DNA of 64,000 bases, from positions 80,802,292-80,866,291 of the forward strand of contig NC_080043.1 of the NCBI RefSeq assembly GCF_012489685.1, in the 5' to 3' direction. Under the pieces are notes generated by a model that was given only the letters and a program-made list of their open reading frames with translations, was not told the origin of the DNA and did no database searches. Of the stretch, positions 1 through 11,587 are shown piece after piece (positions within the stretch are counted from its first letter, which is position 1; each line of letters starts with the position of its first letter). The DNA comes from Lotus japonicus. Lineage: Eukaryota > Streptophyta > Magnoliopsida > Fabales > Fabaceae. Both the position numbers and the translations under genes were made by a program.

Positions 1-1273
1 TCTTGCTTCCATCAAGATCAATAAACCAGTTTTTATGACCAGTCATATGAGCAGAACATCCAGAATCCAAGTACCAAGTTCTATCATCATTTCTATGAGA
101 ACTTACTACTGAGTTAATCACTACATCAGGCATACTCCTAGAGTTTTTGTCAGGACAATTATGATTATCATTAGCAGGGACAATGAAGAGTACCTGCTCT
201 GATTCTGAACCATCAAGTTGATCAGGAAAAACTTGTTCATCACCAGGCATACTACAAGTGATCTCATCAGGACTATCATGATCATCATTAGCAGGGACAA
301 CAAAGAGTACCTGCTCTGAATCTGACTCATCATCTTGAGCAGAATAAACTTGATCATTACCACTTATCTTGCTACACTTCTTCTTATTTTTGCATTCATA
401 GGCATAGTGTCCATACTTTTTACATGCAAAACACTGAACACTCTTCTTGCTTTTCCCTTTCTTGAACTTATCTTTGTCCTGATTCTTTTCCTTGGAATCC
501 CATTTCTTCTTGGATTCACCCTCATCCTCATGTGAAGACTGCCCAGAATCCTTGTTCTTCCAATTCTTCTCCTTGGAGGTCTTAGAGTTGCTACCCCATT
601 TCTTCTTGCTAGTACTGCCTCTAACATACAGTGCCTGCTCAGTTTCTCTCTCAGAATCTCGCAGGTTTAACCTCATTTCATGAGCCTCCAATGAACCTTG
701 AAGCTCTTCCACCTTCATAGTCTCAAGATCCTTAGACTCCTCTATAGTAGTGACTATATGATCAAATCTTGTAGTCAAAGATCGAAGAACCTTTTCTACA
801 AGCATTTGATCATTCACAGTCTCTCCATTCGTCTTCATTTGGTTTGTCAAGGTCTGAAGCCGAGTAAAGAACTTAGAAATCGTCTCTGATTTCTCCATCT
901 TCAGAGCTTCATACTGTCTTCTGAGGGTCTGCAACTTGACTTTCTTCAATTTTGCCACACCTTCGTAACTCTTTGTCAGAATATCCCACGCCTCCTTCGA
1001 CGTTTTCGCCGCTGCAATCTTCTCAAAATTAGCAGGGTTAACGCACTGATGGATTATGAACAAAGCCCTCATGTCTTTCTTCTTCAACTCCTTATGAGCA
1101 GCGCTTTGCTCCGCCGTGGGTTCCGCCGGTAGAGCCTCCAACCCAGAAGTCACCATCTCAAGAACGTCCTGGAATCCGAAAATTACGAGCATCTGGGTGT
1201 TCCACCGTTCCCAATCAGTCTTGCCGTCAAGAACCGGTAACGAAGCTGGGAAATTACCGTTCGTTCCAGCCAT
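1..1273 (-). CDS. Ty1/Copia retrotransposon gag-pol polyprotein, 5' part (partial at the window edge)
   Basis: The minus frame is open from an ATG at 1271-1273 to the left edge, 424 codons without a stop. Its start (MAGTNGNFPASLPVLDGKTD) and the following region are the DUF4219/UBN2 type of Copia gag, which forms the virus-like particle. A lysine-rich stretch leads to a zinc knuckle CX2CX4HX4C at residues 281-294 (CFACKKYGHYAYEC), which binds the element's RNA. Near residue 394 the motif WYLDSGCSAHMTG marks the usual end of gag and start of the protease, with the DSG-type catalytic aspartate. The acidic spacer between knuckle and protease contains an in-frame duplication (SEQVLFVVPAND and SEQVLFIVPAND). 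I see no LTR or tRNA primer site (TGGTATCAGAGC type) upstream, so this copy may be 5' truncated; the rest of pol lies outside the window. Confidence 0.9.
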   Translation of the reverse strand, partial: MAGTNGNFPASLPVLDGKTDWERWNTQMLVIFGFQDVLEMVTSGLEALPAEPTAEQSAAHKELKKKDMRALFIIHQCVNPANFEKIAAAKTSKEAWDILTKSYEGVAKLKKVKLQTLRRQYEALKMEKSETISKFFTRLQTLTNQMKTNGETVNDQMLVEKVLRSLTTRFDHIVTTIEESKDLETMKVEELQGSLEAHEMRLNLRDSERETEQALYVRGSTSKKKWGSNSKTSKEKNWKNKDSGQSSHEDEGESKKKWDSKEKNQDKDKFKKGKSKKSVQCFACKKYGHYAYECKNKKKCSKISGNDQVYSAQDDESDSEQVLFVVPANDDHDSPDEITCSMPGDEQVFPDQLDGSESEQVLFIVPANDNHNCPDKNSRSMPDVVINSVVSSHRNDDRTWYLDSGCSAHMTGHKNWFIDLDGSK

Positions 1274-1787
1274 CACCTTGAAAGAAGCGTCCACTTCCAC
1301 CGGAGCTTCAAACGGAGCAAGCACCTCCGTTGTGACTGCCTCACACTCCGCCGTAGATCACCGTGCACAGGTGGTGGCTTACATCGCCGGTCGCTAGATC
1401 GTCACACTCTAACATATTGTAGGACTCCGAGAATATAAGAACCACATCAAATAACATTTTAACAGATGCTATTGGCTATTGAGATCTCTTTCATCAAAAC
1501 CTTATTGAAGAGCTTATTAGTTAGTCAAATAAACCTTATTGCTGTATATTTAATATTGCTTGGAAAAAGTTAAACGCCATTGAATAATTAATAACAGGAT
1601 CTTTCAAAAAGATAATTGATAACAAAAGAAATAATTTTGAATCACAAAACATTGAAAAGATAAGTTCAGATAAAGGGCTTTGTTTTGTTTTATATTCCTA
1701 AATCCTAAGTACAAAAATATGGGCTTCAGCGTAGGATTCTCTTGGGCCTATGGATATATATTGGCCAGCCCTGAACTTTGTGATATG

Positions 1788-1820
1788 AACCTTCATCATT
1801 TGTCCAAAAAAACCTTCATC
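1788..1820 (+). repeat. Micro-insertion with A-tail and 10-bp target duplication
   Basis: AACCTTCATC occurs at 1788-1797 and again at 1811-1820, flanking ATTTGTCCAAAAA. A tail of A residues directly before the second repeat is the signature of target-primed retroposition, here reduced to 13 bases. Confidence 0.5.
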
Positions 1821-1995
1821 TATACTTTTACTATTTTCCTCTTAACTACAATTGCTTAAGTTTAGAAATTTTTTTGTTTGTTTTAAATTGTCGTTATAAA
1901 AAGATTTCCATAATTCAACTATCTACAAACTACCCCAGATTTTGTTGACAAATGACGTTGACTCTTTAACTCACACAATTTACAAACTATAACTT

Positions 1996-2036
1996 TGTCA
2001 TGCTACGTACCTTCAAAAAAAAAAAACTGTCATGCT
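1996..2036 (+). repeat. Micro-insertion with A-tail and 9-bp target duplication
   Basis: TGTCATGCT at 1996-2004 and 2028-2036 flanks a 23-base insert ending in a long A run. It lies immediately outside the Helitron 3' end. Confidence 0.45.
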
Positions 2037-2051
2037 TTCATTTTTAGTATA

Positions 2052-2079
2052 CTAGTTTTATACCCGTGCCTTGCACGGG
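2052..2079 (-). other. Helitron 3' terminus: hairpin plus CTAG
   Basis: CCCGTGC at 2063-2069 and GCACGGG at 2073-2079 form a perfect 7-bp stem with a 3-base loop. Ten bases further on, minus-strand CTAG (2052-2055) is followed by T (2051), the host base. This is the element's replication terminator and termination point. Confidence 0.85.
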
Positions 2080-3202
2080 GAATTTATTTTCGATTATTTT
2101 TGTTAAAAATTTGTTGTACAAATATTTTAATATTTATTTATTAAATACAATTATGTTCTTTTTTTTTTAAGAATTTTGGGTGTTATTTTGTTAGTTTAGT
2201 GTATAGGCGTATTGTACCAAAAAATTGACAATTGTTCTGTGGTTGTTTCATATCAATTTGTTTTTAGGTGAATAGCACATATATATTACTATGCACGAAG
2301 ATTTTCAAACAGACGGCGATTTATTGAAAAAATGACAACCGTGGTAAATATATGAAATATTAAAAATTGTCAAAATGATTCAAATTGACCACCGAGGAAC
2401 ATATACCCCAAAAAGTAGAAATTCTCAATGCGGATAAAGAAATACAAAGCAAAGTTTAGCACAAAGGATATTTATGCGTAAGCAACATTAAGGGAATGGT
2501 ACTACATCTTCTCCACCTTGATCTTCTTCATCATATGTGCACTTGTAAATTAGATTTGAATTTTGAAATAATTTGTGGGTCCATGCAAATTTTCAGGACA
2601 TTAAATGTTGATTTAAACCACTTTCTGAATCTATCTTTCCTTCGACCTTGAAAAGAAATCCTTGTGCACCAAATCAACAATTTCTTTTGGTGGGTGTTCC
2701 ATGCAGTTGTTCTAGAATTTATTTATAATAAAATGACATAAATTCATATATTATGAATTAATTTTTCAATGTAAAAGTGCTTAATTTGAATTTTATATGT
2801 TTACCTTTTCTATTTCTTTCAAAATTTCGTTACTTTTTTTTGTTGATCAGATGACAACCATCGCTATAAAAAATTGTCAAAGTTGCAGATCCAGTATTAT
2901 CAGCAACATCCATCAACAGCTTGGAATATCAGGTAAAACCACTATGTATAAACATATACAATTCAGCTGAATTGATTTTGCTTTTTATAGAATCAATTAG
3001 TTCCATTTACATAGTGGTTTCCCTCCCTCAATTTATTCATTCCATGTTCTTGCAGGTTCAAGTGTAAAAATCTTATAAATAATGCAAGTCTAAAAATTAG
3101 GCCGTAAATGCTGTGAAAGTTTGAAATATCACTAATTTGTAATTGATAATTCAGCTGAAAATAAACAATTGGATTACTAAATTTGAAAAGCAGTTATAGT
3201 TC
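2080..3202. other. Helitron 3' tail, no gene recognised
   Basis: AT-rich sequence between the helicase stop codon and the terminal hairpin. Short stretches look as if they once coded (around 2500-2700), but I could not assign any protein family on either strand. Confidence 0.4.
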
Positions 3203-4096
3203 TCATATATTGTCAAACACTTCTTTGTAAACTACATTCTTTGTTTTGTTTGTCACTTTTCCTTCTTCATTTAGAGCTAATAATTTGAGTCATTTTCTTG
3301 ACCTTACCCTTGAGAGAGCTACGTAAAATTGGCCTTGTGTGAAGACCGGGCGAGAAAGGTATAGGCCAACGTGAGACAATGACTGACTTTGACTTTTATT
3401 TAGAGTCATGACAAAGCACAAACTGATTGAAAATTGATGTCTTTTAAACCTAAACGGGTAACTTGAGTCAAATGGCACCATGTCCATTCTTGGAGTGAAA
3501 ATTTCATCTCCAACTTTGTTTCCTCTTATTACAGTGGCATGTATAACATTTGTTCCAAGATTATCCAAAATTAGTCGTGTTCCATTGCATAAACAGGTTG
3601 CTTGATCTATATTGCTCGAAAGCATTATCAGAGAACCTACCTTCAAAGTTATTTTGTGATTTGGAATTTCAGAGCATATAATATCATTTAAGAACTACGG
3701 AGTGAACCACTCTCACTCTACTCCGGTGTCTTCATCAGATTTGCAAGTGCTATCGGAGCTTAAGTACTTCTTAGTATTACTTGAAAGTAGTTCCAAAGTA
3801 GGGCACAATATGCGTCGTTCCTCCAAAAACTTGTCATGCTTCATGTTTCACAACAAATTGGGAAAAGCAAAATCAACCAAATCGAGAAGAGGATTTTCAC
3901 TATCATGTATTAAAAGATCTGCTGGAATTTATATATTTGATTCACCACGCTCATTTGTATCGAAATTACCATCACTGCTTTTGCGGATCCAGTCCGGAAT
4001 TTTTTAAAACTGAAATCATGTTTAGATGTCTTGCCTATCTCCTTTTGGAATGATCGGAATAATTTGTCTGTAGTCACCAAAAGATGTAACATAAAA
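3203..4096 (-). pseudogene. Helitron PIF1-like helicase, C-terminal part, decayed
   Basis: Piecewise translation on the minus strand gives the helicase C-terminus in order: SFGDYRQIIPIIPKGDRQDI (the FGGDFRQ block, near 4090-4030), IPDWIRKSSDGNF, a block ending DKFLEERRILCPTLE, KYLSSDSTCKSDEDTGVE, EWFTP, FLNDIICSEIPNHKITLKVG, LSSNIDQATCLCNGTRLI, LNKSQSQSLSHVGLYLSRPV and FYVALSRVRSRK, ending VVYKEVFDNI and TGA at 3203-3205. The family is the 5'-3' helicase half of the Helitron Rep/Hel protein. In-frame stops break it at several places: after DRQDI, after ESNI, after FPNLL, before EWFTP, after EWFTP, and after RVRSRK where a glycine is expected. A deletion follows DRQDI. It cannot make a working enzyme. 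Confidence in the family is high. Confidence 0.88.
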
Positions 4097-7000
4097 TGCA
4101 CGTGATATACATATAAGGTGAAAATGTATTGCATATTCATATTAAAATATGTTAGTTGAAAATAAATTTCTTAAACACACATAAAAGCATAATATATAGT
4201 TGAAGATATAAAGATGAAAATTTAAAATTTTAAGTAAAACCTGAATATATGTCATATTTTATGCATATTAACTCCAAACATTATTTAAAATACTATAATT
4301 ACTTGAATTATGTTAAAATATATTTCATATTAGTTTAAGTATGAAAGAATTTTGACGTAAAATATTCAGTCACGCATGAGCTTTTACATGAAATTATTTT
4401 CATGCATATTCCTCCATGTGAGAGCTTTAAATAATGTTATTAAAAGATAAATAAATTAGATTATATATTCATTAACACTTAAGAATCTATGTACGACATA
4501 TGCTCATAATCTAGTCTCATACTTTAAATATGTTTACTTCTTAAATTATTTTAAAAATTTAAAACTATTAAAATTTGTTTTTAAAGTTATTTACACGAGA
4601 AATTACTTTCATGTAAAATATTTCTCCCCGCAGGAACTTTTAATCACATTATTTAAACATAAATAAAATTTAAGCTATATATATATACATATTAATGTTT
4701 GCTAATCCCCATAATTTACTCCCGTAGTTTACTCAACGTTATTAAAAATATTAAAAAAGTACTTAAATTATATAAACAAATATTTATATTGGTTATTATA
4801 TAGAGAGAAAGAGATGCGAAGCTCGAAATTTTAGGATTTTTTGGCAAAGGTCTACCTACATGGAGGTTTATTTACTTGTAATCTCAGAGTTTCAAGGGAA
4901 TTAGTCTCATGATCGTCGGGTATAGAGTTTTAGTGAAACAAATTTTTTTATCAATGATTATAATCCACTACATTGTTTCTTCACTGAATTTTCTAAATAA
5001 CATCTTTTATATAATTGTTGTTCTAGTTAGACATCTATAAGCATCTTGGTAAATAGCTTTCCTAAGTTATACGTTAACACAATGTCAATGATTCATAAAT
5101 ACATTCAAGTTCCTTCAAAAAACCAAGCTTCACATTTTGATTGAGAATTCCCATCACTCAATTATTTCTATCTCTCCATATGTATTAGAAAAACTCCATT
5201 TAAAAGTTGCCGACCTCATCAAATAGAGGTGTTATGCTCAGATGAAATGCACCAGATAGAATGGACACTTCTAAGAAACTCAGCCATTGAAACCTAGTTG
5301 ACAACATGTTATGCTCAAGATGAAATACATCAGTTAGAATGGACACTTCTAAAATTTTAAGCCTGATAATTCTATGACAACCACTAATAAAGACCTCCTG
5401 TTGTTGCCTAAGAAGCACCATATGTTTGTCAGTGCACATCATAAAGGTTTCATTTAATCAGTTCAAATCATTATAAATGATAAGGAAGATCATATCAGAG
5501 ACAAATAATGCAGTAAATGTTTTTGAGTGCACCATAAATGTTTGAGCAGTTCGTGTAAGTACAATAAGTACAACATTCCAAACGATAAACACACCTATGG
5601 GAACACATCCCTTACACCATCTCCGTAGGTATGACCATCAACTAATATATTAAATCAATTACAATAAAACTCTAGGAATGCATTATAAGTCATTGGAAAA
5701 AATAGTACATGAAGTTATCGGCCTTATATCAAAGCATCCAAGAGCATTCTAAAAAACCTGCTCTAATGTACACTTGTACAAATAAATATTCGACCCATAA
5801 AAATATTTGTTTTACACTACTATCATCATGGCAAGGAAAAGACCGAAATAAAGTTCGCCACTGTAGATAGCCAGCAAAATTTGGTGCAATGAAGATCACA
5901 AAATTGAGCTCCTCTTTCTTCCATTCAGACAAAAATTGAAAACTGCATAAAGTTCAAAACTTCATTAGGCATGACAGACCTGAGCTCTTAGATTTACATG
6001 CTTAGTTGACAACAAACAGAAATAAACCATACTCCAAATAAGGATACAATATAGAAGAACTGGGTTTCAAGAATCACTTAAAAAACCATAATACACCCTT
6101 GACCTGATTCACCTTCTCTTTTTTATCTCTCAAGAAGCAGTTTAAAGCAACGTAATTAATAGGTTTCACATTATATGGAGTCAAATGTAGGAAAATGTCA
6201 AATGCAATTTCATTTTAAAGTACTGCAGGGGCATTGAATTTCACATACCACCATAATAAACTACAATGTTATAAACTAACACACATATTTTCACCTTAAG
6301 AATCATGCCACCTAAGTCATAAGTCAACAAACAATCTTATCATTCTAGCCATTATACATAATGGTACCTAGCAGAAGTACAATCTTCTTACAATATTCAC
6401 CCGCTAGGGAGCCACAATGCTTGATATTTTCTGCATTGTTTAACCTGTAAATTTAACAATGTTGATATCTTGCTAGCGGAACCTTGCACAATGTAAAACG
6501 GCTCATATGTGATAAATTATACAATATAGCAACTTATGATACAAAAAAAGGAAAGAGACAACAATCTTTTCATTGCTCATTGAAGAGCAAGAATGAATAC
6601 CGTCTTTTAAAGAGGCATTCAGATCAGCTACTTTATCAACACTTGAAGCCATAAAGCTTGATGGAGGCATTGCAGAAAGCTAACTAAAAGATATATCAAG
6701 AAATAAGATGCATAGACCGACATTCAAGCATACAACTTTAGACTTCAGAGAAACTTCATTTATAGATACCAATGCAAAGGCTATAATTCAGGTCATCTTA
6801 AAAGTCATTGAGTCTATATCACTCCATCCATGCTAGTAATATATAGATAAATACCAGCATAACACCATAGATAAGCACAAACTAAGAGAGGATAACACTC
6901 CAAAATTCAAAACACCTACATTTTTCAAGGGTGATATGATAAACCTCTTCCATTTTACTTTATATTTTATAGCAGTAGTTGTACCGTTAGGTTCATGTAT

Positions 7001-8250
7001 CCCTTCTTTTTTCAAGATGCTCCCCCCGTTGACCTTGACCAGAGACTCCTTTGCTGCACAATCTCTTGCACTCATCACAATCCACCTATATCACATTGAA
7101 TAGCAAGCATTGTGCTTAATGAACTCAATGTTTATTCAAATGTGTATATGGTAATTATTATTATTATTGAATACATATCAAAACTCTATTACCTGTTGAT
7201 ACTTGAAAAAGATCACAAATATCTCAGCAGTTCTGAACACCTCCAAACTACAATCTCCAAAGTCTGACTCTAACAACAAAATCAAATCCAAATAAAAAAA
7301 CCAAACATAAAGTCTCAAGAAAGAGAAAATATGGTTCAAACCTAACATGTAGAAGAGGTACTTCTTGTTGGTGGGCTCGTTCAGTTCTAGATTCTCTAAG
7401 AAGATTCAGAACTTGCCCTTCGTGTCTTCTACAATGTTGCATCACACATAGTAGACATCAACAATTGCGTTCTCTTCAAGGACGACATGAATATGCAGGC
7501 CTATCATTATATAGAAACTTGCTGCTTTTCGTGAATTTCTTCAACATAGAAGAACTCGCCGAAAAAGAAACTAATGTCATAATTCAATGTATGACCACTT
7601 GCTGCTTGTCGCGAATTTCTTAAACATAGAAGAACTCGCCAAAAAAGAACCCTAATGGCATCTGTAAAGGCTACACTGTCTTGCAAAACCCAAATTCCCC
7701 AAATCAAAATCCTGGCAATAAAATTTAAAATTTAGAGTGAATCTGAGATTTACAGGTTTGGAAGAGGAGAGAAATTGTGCGAAAGAAGCAAATACCTGAT
7801 GGGAAGGATGGCAACCACAAAATTGGAGTTTTGGCTCCTCTTAATCGGCAATGCCTGAAGATGCACAAAATATTACGACTGAGAAAAGTTTTGGCTCCAT
7901 TGAAGTCCAAGATCATTATCAGCACCAGAAAGTTGACTTAGCTACTAAACAAAAAGATAGATATCAGACCCAAAACTAAGGTTAGGGAAATGCAGATATT
8001 TGAGTTTGAATTATGGCAGCAATGTGCATTGTTATGAGCACTTAGAAAAGTTCATAGAGGCTCTTGAAAATCTAGCTCTATTTGACTCTGAACAACATAT
8101 AGCAAAGATCCTGTATAAAATAAAAATGCAAGAGGTTCCAATTTCTAAAACTTCCATCTAATCCTTTATTTTTTAACCAATCACATGAGTTTAAGATATA
8201 TGCTTGCTCAATAAACTTATGATCAATAAACTACTGATCCCAACAAAACT
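4097..8250. other. Interior of the putative Helitron: spacer with a few unassigned exon-like stretches
   Basis: 4100-5400 is very AT-rich and shows nothing. On the minus strand, 6560-6690 reads MPPSSFMASSVDKVADLNAS after an acceptor-like TTTTAGTTAG. A stretch at 6960-7078 reads SARDCAAKESLVKVNGGSIL. At 7330-7490 a stretch reads VVLEENAIVDVYYV and later LELNEPTNKKYLFYM. These have coding-like composition and the same orientation as the recognised captured genes, so they may be further captured exons, but I do not recognise the families. Confidence 0.3.
7518..7656. repeat. Direct repeat of about 59 bp, period 80 bp
   Basis: The segment starting CTTGCTGCTTTTCGTGAATT at 7518 recurs at 7598 as CTTGCTGCTTGTCGCGAATT, with matching AACATAGAAGAACTCGCC and ending near CTAATG. 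A local tandem duplication with several substitutions. Confidence 0.75.
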
Positions 8251-8551
8251 CCGGAATACCTGTTCAGATTTCATTTCCTCTCCTCCTGCTTACGGGCCTG
8301 CATCTGCGACACTACGGAATAGCAGACTGGAGATTGGAGAAAAATAATATTGTTAGCTTACTTAACATTGATAAAATTAAATGTTATTGCATTGAAAACT
8401 CAGGCCCTTGACAGCAGAACCAATCTCGATTATGTCATATCCAATGTATCATTTTCCAGTTCCTTTAAATGGGATTTTGGTGCTCACAATGCTCACAAAG
8501 ACACCAATGTTATCTTGTATCTGGTTGATTTTGTAATTACTCCAACTGAAA
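8251..8551 (-). pseudogene. TOP6B: Captured fragment of DNA topoisomerase VI subunit B (two exons)
   Basis: Exon-like block 8551-8401 (minus) reads WSNYKINQIQDNIGVFVSIV, then STKIPFKGTGK, a TGA where Glu is expected, then YIGYDIIEIGSAVK. Block 8303-8251 reads MQARKQEERK, a TGA where Arg is expected, then NLNRY. These match the conserved C-terminal region of plant TOP6B (IPFKGTGKEYIGDDI... and KMQAREQQERKR...NLSRYIP). The intact protein is a GHKL ATPase needed for endoreduplication. Here only the two exons and the intron between them are present, with two nonsense codons and a 2-base loss after NLNRY. The retained intron argues for DNA-level capture rather than retroposition. Confidence 0.8.
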
Positions 8552-9648
8552 AGGTATTCAGTAAGAGAGAAAAAAATACTAAATCTAATTACAATTAAAC
8601 AGCACATTGGAGCAACACTTCCACCACAAAACACATCTTATGTGACATTGTTTCCCAAAGCTGAAACGAATGTACATCGTGCTTCATTTTGTAGTAACCT
8701 AATAGGTTGCAGTGACTAAACTAACAAAAATCAGAACTTTAGAAATGAAAAAAAAAAATCACACTTAGTAACATGAGCATTGTTTTGGAAACCTGGATAT
8801 CAAGAACTATCTATATTCCTCAGCTCCATGTTGATTTTAATCCTACTTTAAAGTAGCTTTTGGTCCTACTTCACACAGCCAAATCATCCTACAAAATGTA
8901 AAATGACAGAATTGATTATGACATGAAGAACCACGACAACAGAATAAGAGAATTAATTAATCAATATCTCCTAAGTAAATATTGTTGCATTTAATTTAAA
9001 CAAAGTCAAACTGAATAGATCAGTATAAGAAAAAGGCAGAATGGATGCTAGATAATTTAGAAGAGATTAAAACAATCTTTCAATTCTTATATACGCAGTT
9101 AACTTAGTGATGCAATGGTAGGGAGAAATGTTGATTATTCAGAACTCTGCCCAATACCCCTCCTATTTTTAAAATTATATGCAGAAATATTTTGTAGTTG
9201 AAGCAGAGCCATCTCGTGCAATCTCCAAAAGTTTCACATTAGAATTGAAGCAGAGCCACCTCAAGCAATCACAAAACGTAACTCTCTTCATAACCCCCTA
9301 ACTCTCTTCCATTCTCTTCCTTATCCCTTTCGTTTCTCTGTTTTCATTCAATCCGTAGTTTGTTTGGAAACCAAAGCATACATTTAACATAACACAAAAG
9401 GATTGTGCTAGTGTGTATGTGAAACCGAGATAGACTCGTGGAAGTCTTCAGATGCATCACAGTATAATGAAGATTAAATGACAGTATGAAAGAAGAGCAA
9501 CACAAAAAAAAATGAATATAACATAATCAAGGTAAAGAGAATTACTGTATCTTCATATGGAAACCCTTAGATTGATTGAAAACAAAGTTAATGCTAGTTA
9601 TTAGCATTTTTTATGGCACATTGATTCAGGAAGGAACATTTAATATAC
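8552..9648. other. Spacer between captured fragments
   Basis: No coding match recognised on either strand. The cyclin box exons that should follow the cyclin fragment downstream are not here, which supports a truncated capture. Confidence 0.4.
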
Positions 9649-10460
9649 CTCAATAAGCCAGTCAATCAGTATTGCCCTCATCCTTTCATTAATATCACAT
9701 TGTTGTGTCATATAATTTGGTGAGACACAGCCAGTACTCTGCAAGTAGTAAAAACCTTGAGTTACCAAAATTTGATAGGAAAGCATTCTCATATTAGTTG
9801 ACATTCTGAAATCAATTTTGATTTCCAAAATCATAGACAGTGAACTGTGCTAATTCATAGCAAGTCTATGCTAATTCAATAAATTGAATATTGTTTTTGC
9901 AAGTTATAATGGGGTCAATAATAGTTGGTGGATCTTAATTCCCAATGTACCTCAATTTTTCTGTAGTAGGAATAAAGACCTTCAATATAATCAGTAACTG
10001 CAAGGGTATTATTCGCATCTCCGGCATCGATGTCCACAATAGGCTCTTCTACAGACTACAATAATATCCTCCATCTCCACTTCCTCCTAACAGACCAATT
10101 AATTCACAGTCACAAACTAAATTCTGAGATAAGAAATACATAAATATAAATGAAAGAGATGTTAAAAGAAATACCATTTGATCAGATTCACTATGCACTG
10201 TTTGCTCCAGAGACATAGGCACTGGCTGATCTTCTGCCTTGAGTTCATCATCAACAAACATACACTCCCCAAATCCATTCGAATTTGCAACTGTCAAGTT
10301 TGACTTCTTGGTTTCCTGTTCAAAATTGATCACAACCTAATCTTAGTTCCAATAGTTCAAGATCTATGCAGTGCAGCAAATTTCAGCAAAAAGAAAAATA
10401 AAAGACTCTACCTCAGCTTGAGATTGCTAAGTGCTGCTAGCAATTTGTGCAGCAAACCTC
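9649..10460 (-). pseudogene. CYCB2: Captured fragment of a B2-type mitotic cyclin (four exons)
   Basis: Four exons with GT-AG introns are visible on the minus strand. 10460-10412: RFAAQIASST, stop, QSQAE. 10315-10175: ETKKSNLTVANSNGFGECMF...QPVPMSLEQTVHSESDQM. 10086-9951: EEVEMEDII, then after a 10-bp insertion EEPIVDIDAGDANNTLAV and TDYIEGLYSYYRKIE. 9738-9649: [20 protein letters not shown] then [10 protein letters not shown]. This follows plant CYCB2 in order and ends at the start of the cyclin box; the remaining cyclin box and the first exon are missing. In-frame TAG in the first block and the 10-bp frameshift in the third make it non-functional as a cyclin. Intact CYCB2 activates CDKs at G2/M. 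Confidence 0.9.
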
Positions 10461-11404
10461 CTAAGAAAACAAAACACTAAATCAATATGAACAGCCCCAT
10501 CATCTTATTGTTGTATTCCAAACTTTCACAGCATTTACTGCCTAATTTTTAGACTTGCATTATTAATAAGATTTAAACAGATTGGATGAACAAACAGGAA
10601 TCAGTGAAGGATATATAGGACAGAGGACAGGATAATTCGTGGTTAAATCATACATCAAATGTCTTACATTGACATCAAACTTCACTCCTTAATATAAGGG
10701 GTCATTATATTTTTTTAATTAATTTCTGAATAAAGTCAAAGAAACATAACAGCCAAGACACTGATTAATAGAATCAAATATTCAAATCCCTGATTATGCA
10801 GACAGCATTTATGGTACTTGATTAAATCATAACCATTGATTTTCTTTAATCATGATCATCATAGACTTTTACTTACCAATCCATCCCTAATTGTAGTGAA
10901 GAGCCAGAAAGACATTTAAGTTATAAAAGAAACATAACAGTCAAATCACTGATTAATAGAATCAGTTTTTGAAATTGCAAAAGGCATATTTGGAAGCATT
11001 GTTATCATAATATGGAAGTTTCACACATTGAATGATTTTTGCCAATTGATTTACTGATACTGTTTAGACATATCGCCATGGTTGAAATAGCTACACTATA
11101 ATGTAGAAAATATCTTATGGCTCAAGATGATTTCACTTTGAATTATATTAACTTTTTTTTCAACCTTCAGTATTAGCCCAACATGTGTGTGAAAATTTGC
11201 AAGAAACGTGGACAGAGAAATGGGAAAAAAAGTAAGAAATGAGAATTGTTAGAGAATCATTAGCCCAACATGTGTGTGAACTTTTACATTTTTAATGAAA
11301 CAAAAAAAAAAGTGGGGCTCATGTATGAAAGATAATAAACCTCAAGAAAGAATACTGATCAAAATATTTGAGGTATTCAAAATATAATAGAAAAATATAC
11401 CAAC
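10461..11404. other. Spacer, no gene recognised
   Basis: AT-rich sequence between the cyclin and ABC fragments. A phrase (AACATAACAGCCAAGACACTGATTAATAGAATCA-like) occurs near 10743 and again near 10930, suggesting an internal duplication. Confidence 0.35.
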
Positions 11405-11587
11405 CTCAACAACATGACCTCTATCCATCACCACAATCCTGTCAGCTACTTGTATGGTAGAAAGCATGTAAAATCAGTTCACACATTTCAAAACTAAAAA
11501 ATTATGAATTGGAATACCACTAATTAACACTAATTATCAAACATGTTACTCACCTGCATTCTTTATCAATAGCCCCAAAGCAACTTG
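11405..11587 (-). pseudogene. Captured fragment of a TAP/ABCB-type ABC transporter nucleotide-binding domain
   Basis: Minus-strand 11464-11405 reads LSTIQVADRIVVMDRGHVVE, the H-loop/D-loop-distal end of a half-size ABC transporter NBD (compare the HRLSTIQ.ADRIVVM.GG..VE consensus of TAP1/ABCB26-like proteins), followed by a GT. Upstream, 11587-11554 is a 34-base segment bounded by TTGCAG and GTGAGT that reads QVALGLLIKNA, plausibly the part after the signature motif. The Walker B and linker expected between them are missing. A gene remnant only; subfamily assignment is tentative. Confidence 0.6.

Larger units (their letters stand above)
1274..2051. other. Non-coding flank of the Copia fragment
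   Basis: No gene is recognised. The first 130 bases are GC-richer and probably Copia leader; upstream of the gag ATG the frame stays open to a TGA near 1358 without another ATG. The remainder is AT-rich spacer holding two of the short tailed insertions listed separately. Confidence 0.5.
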
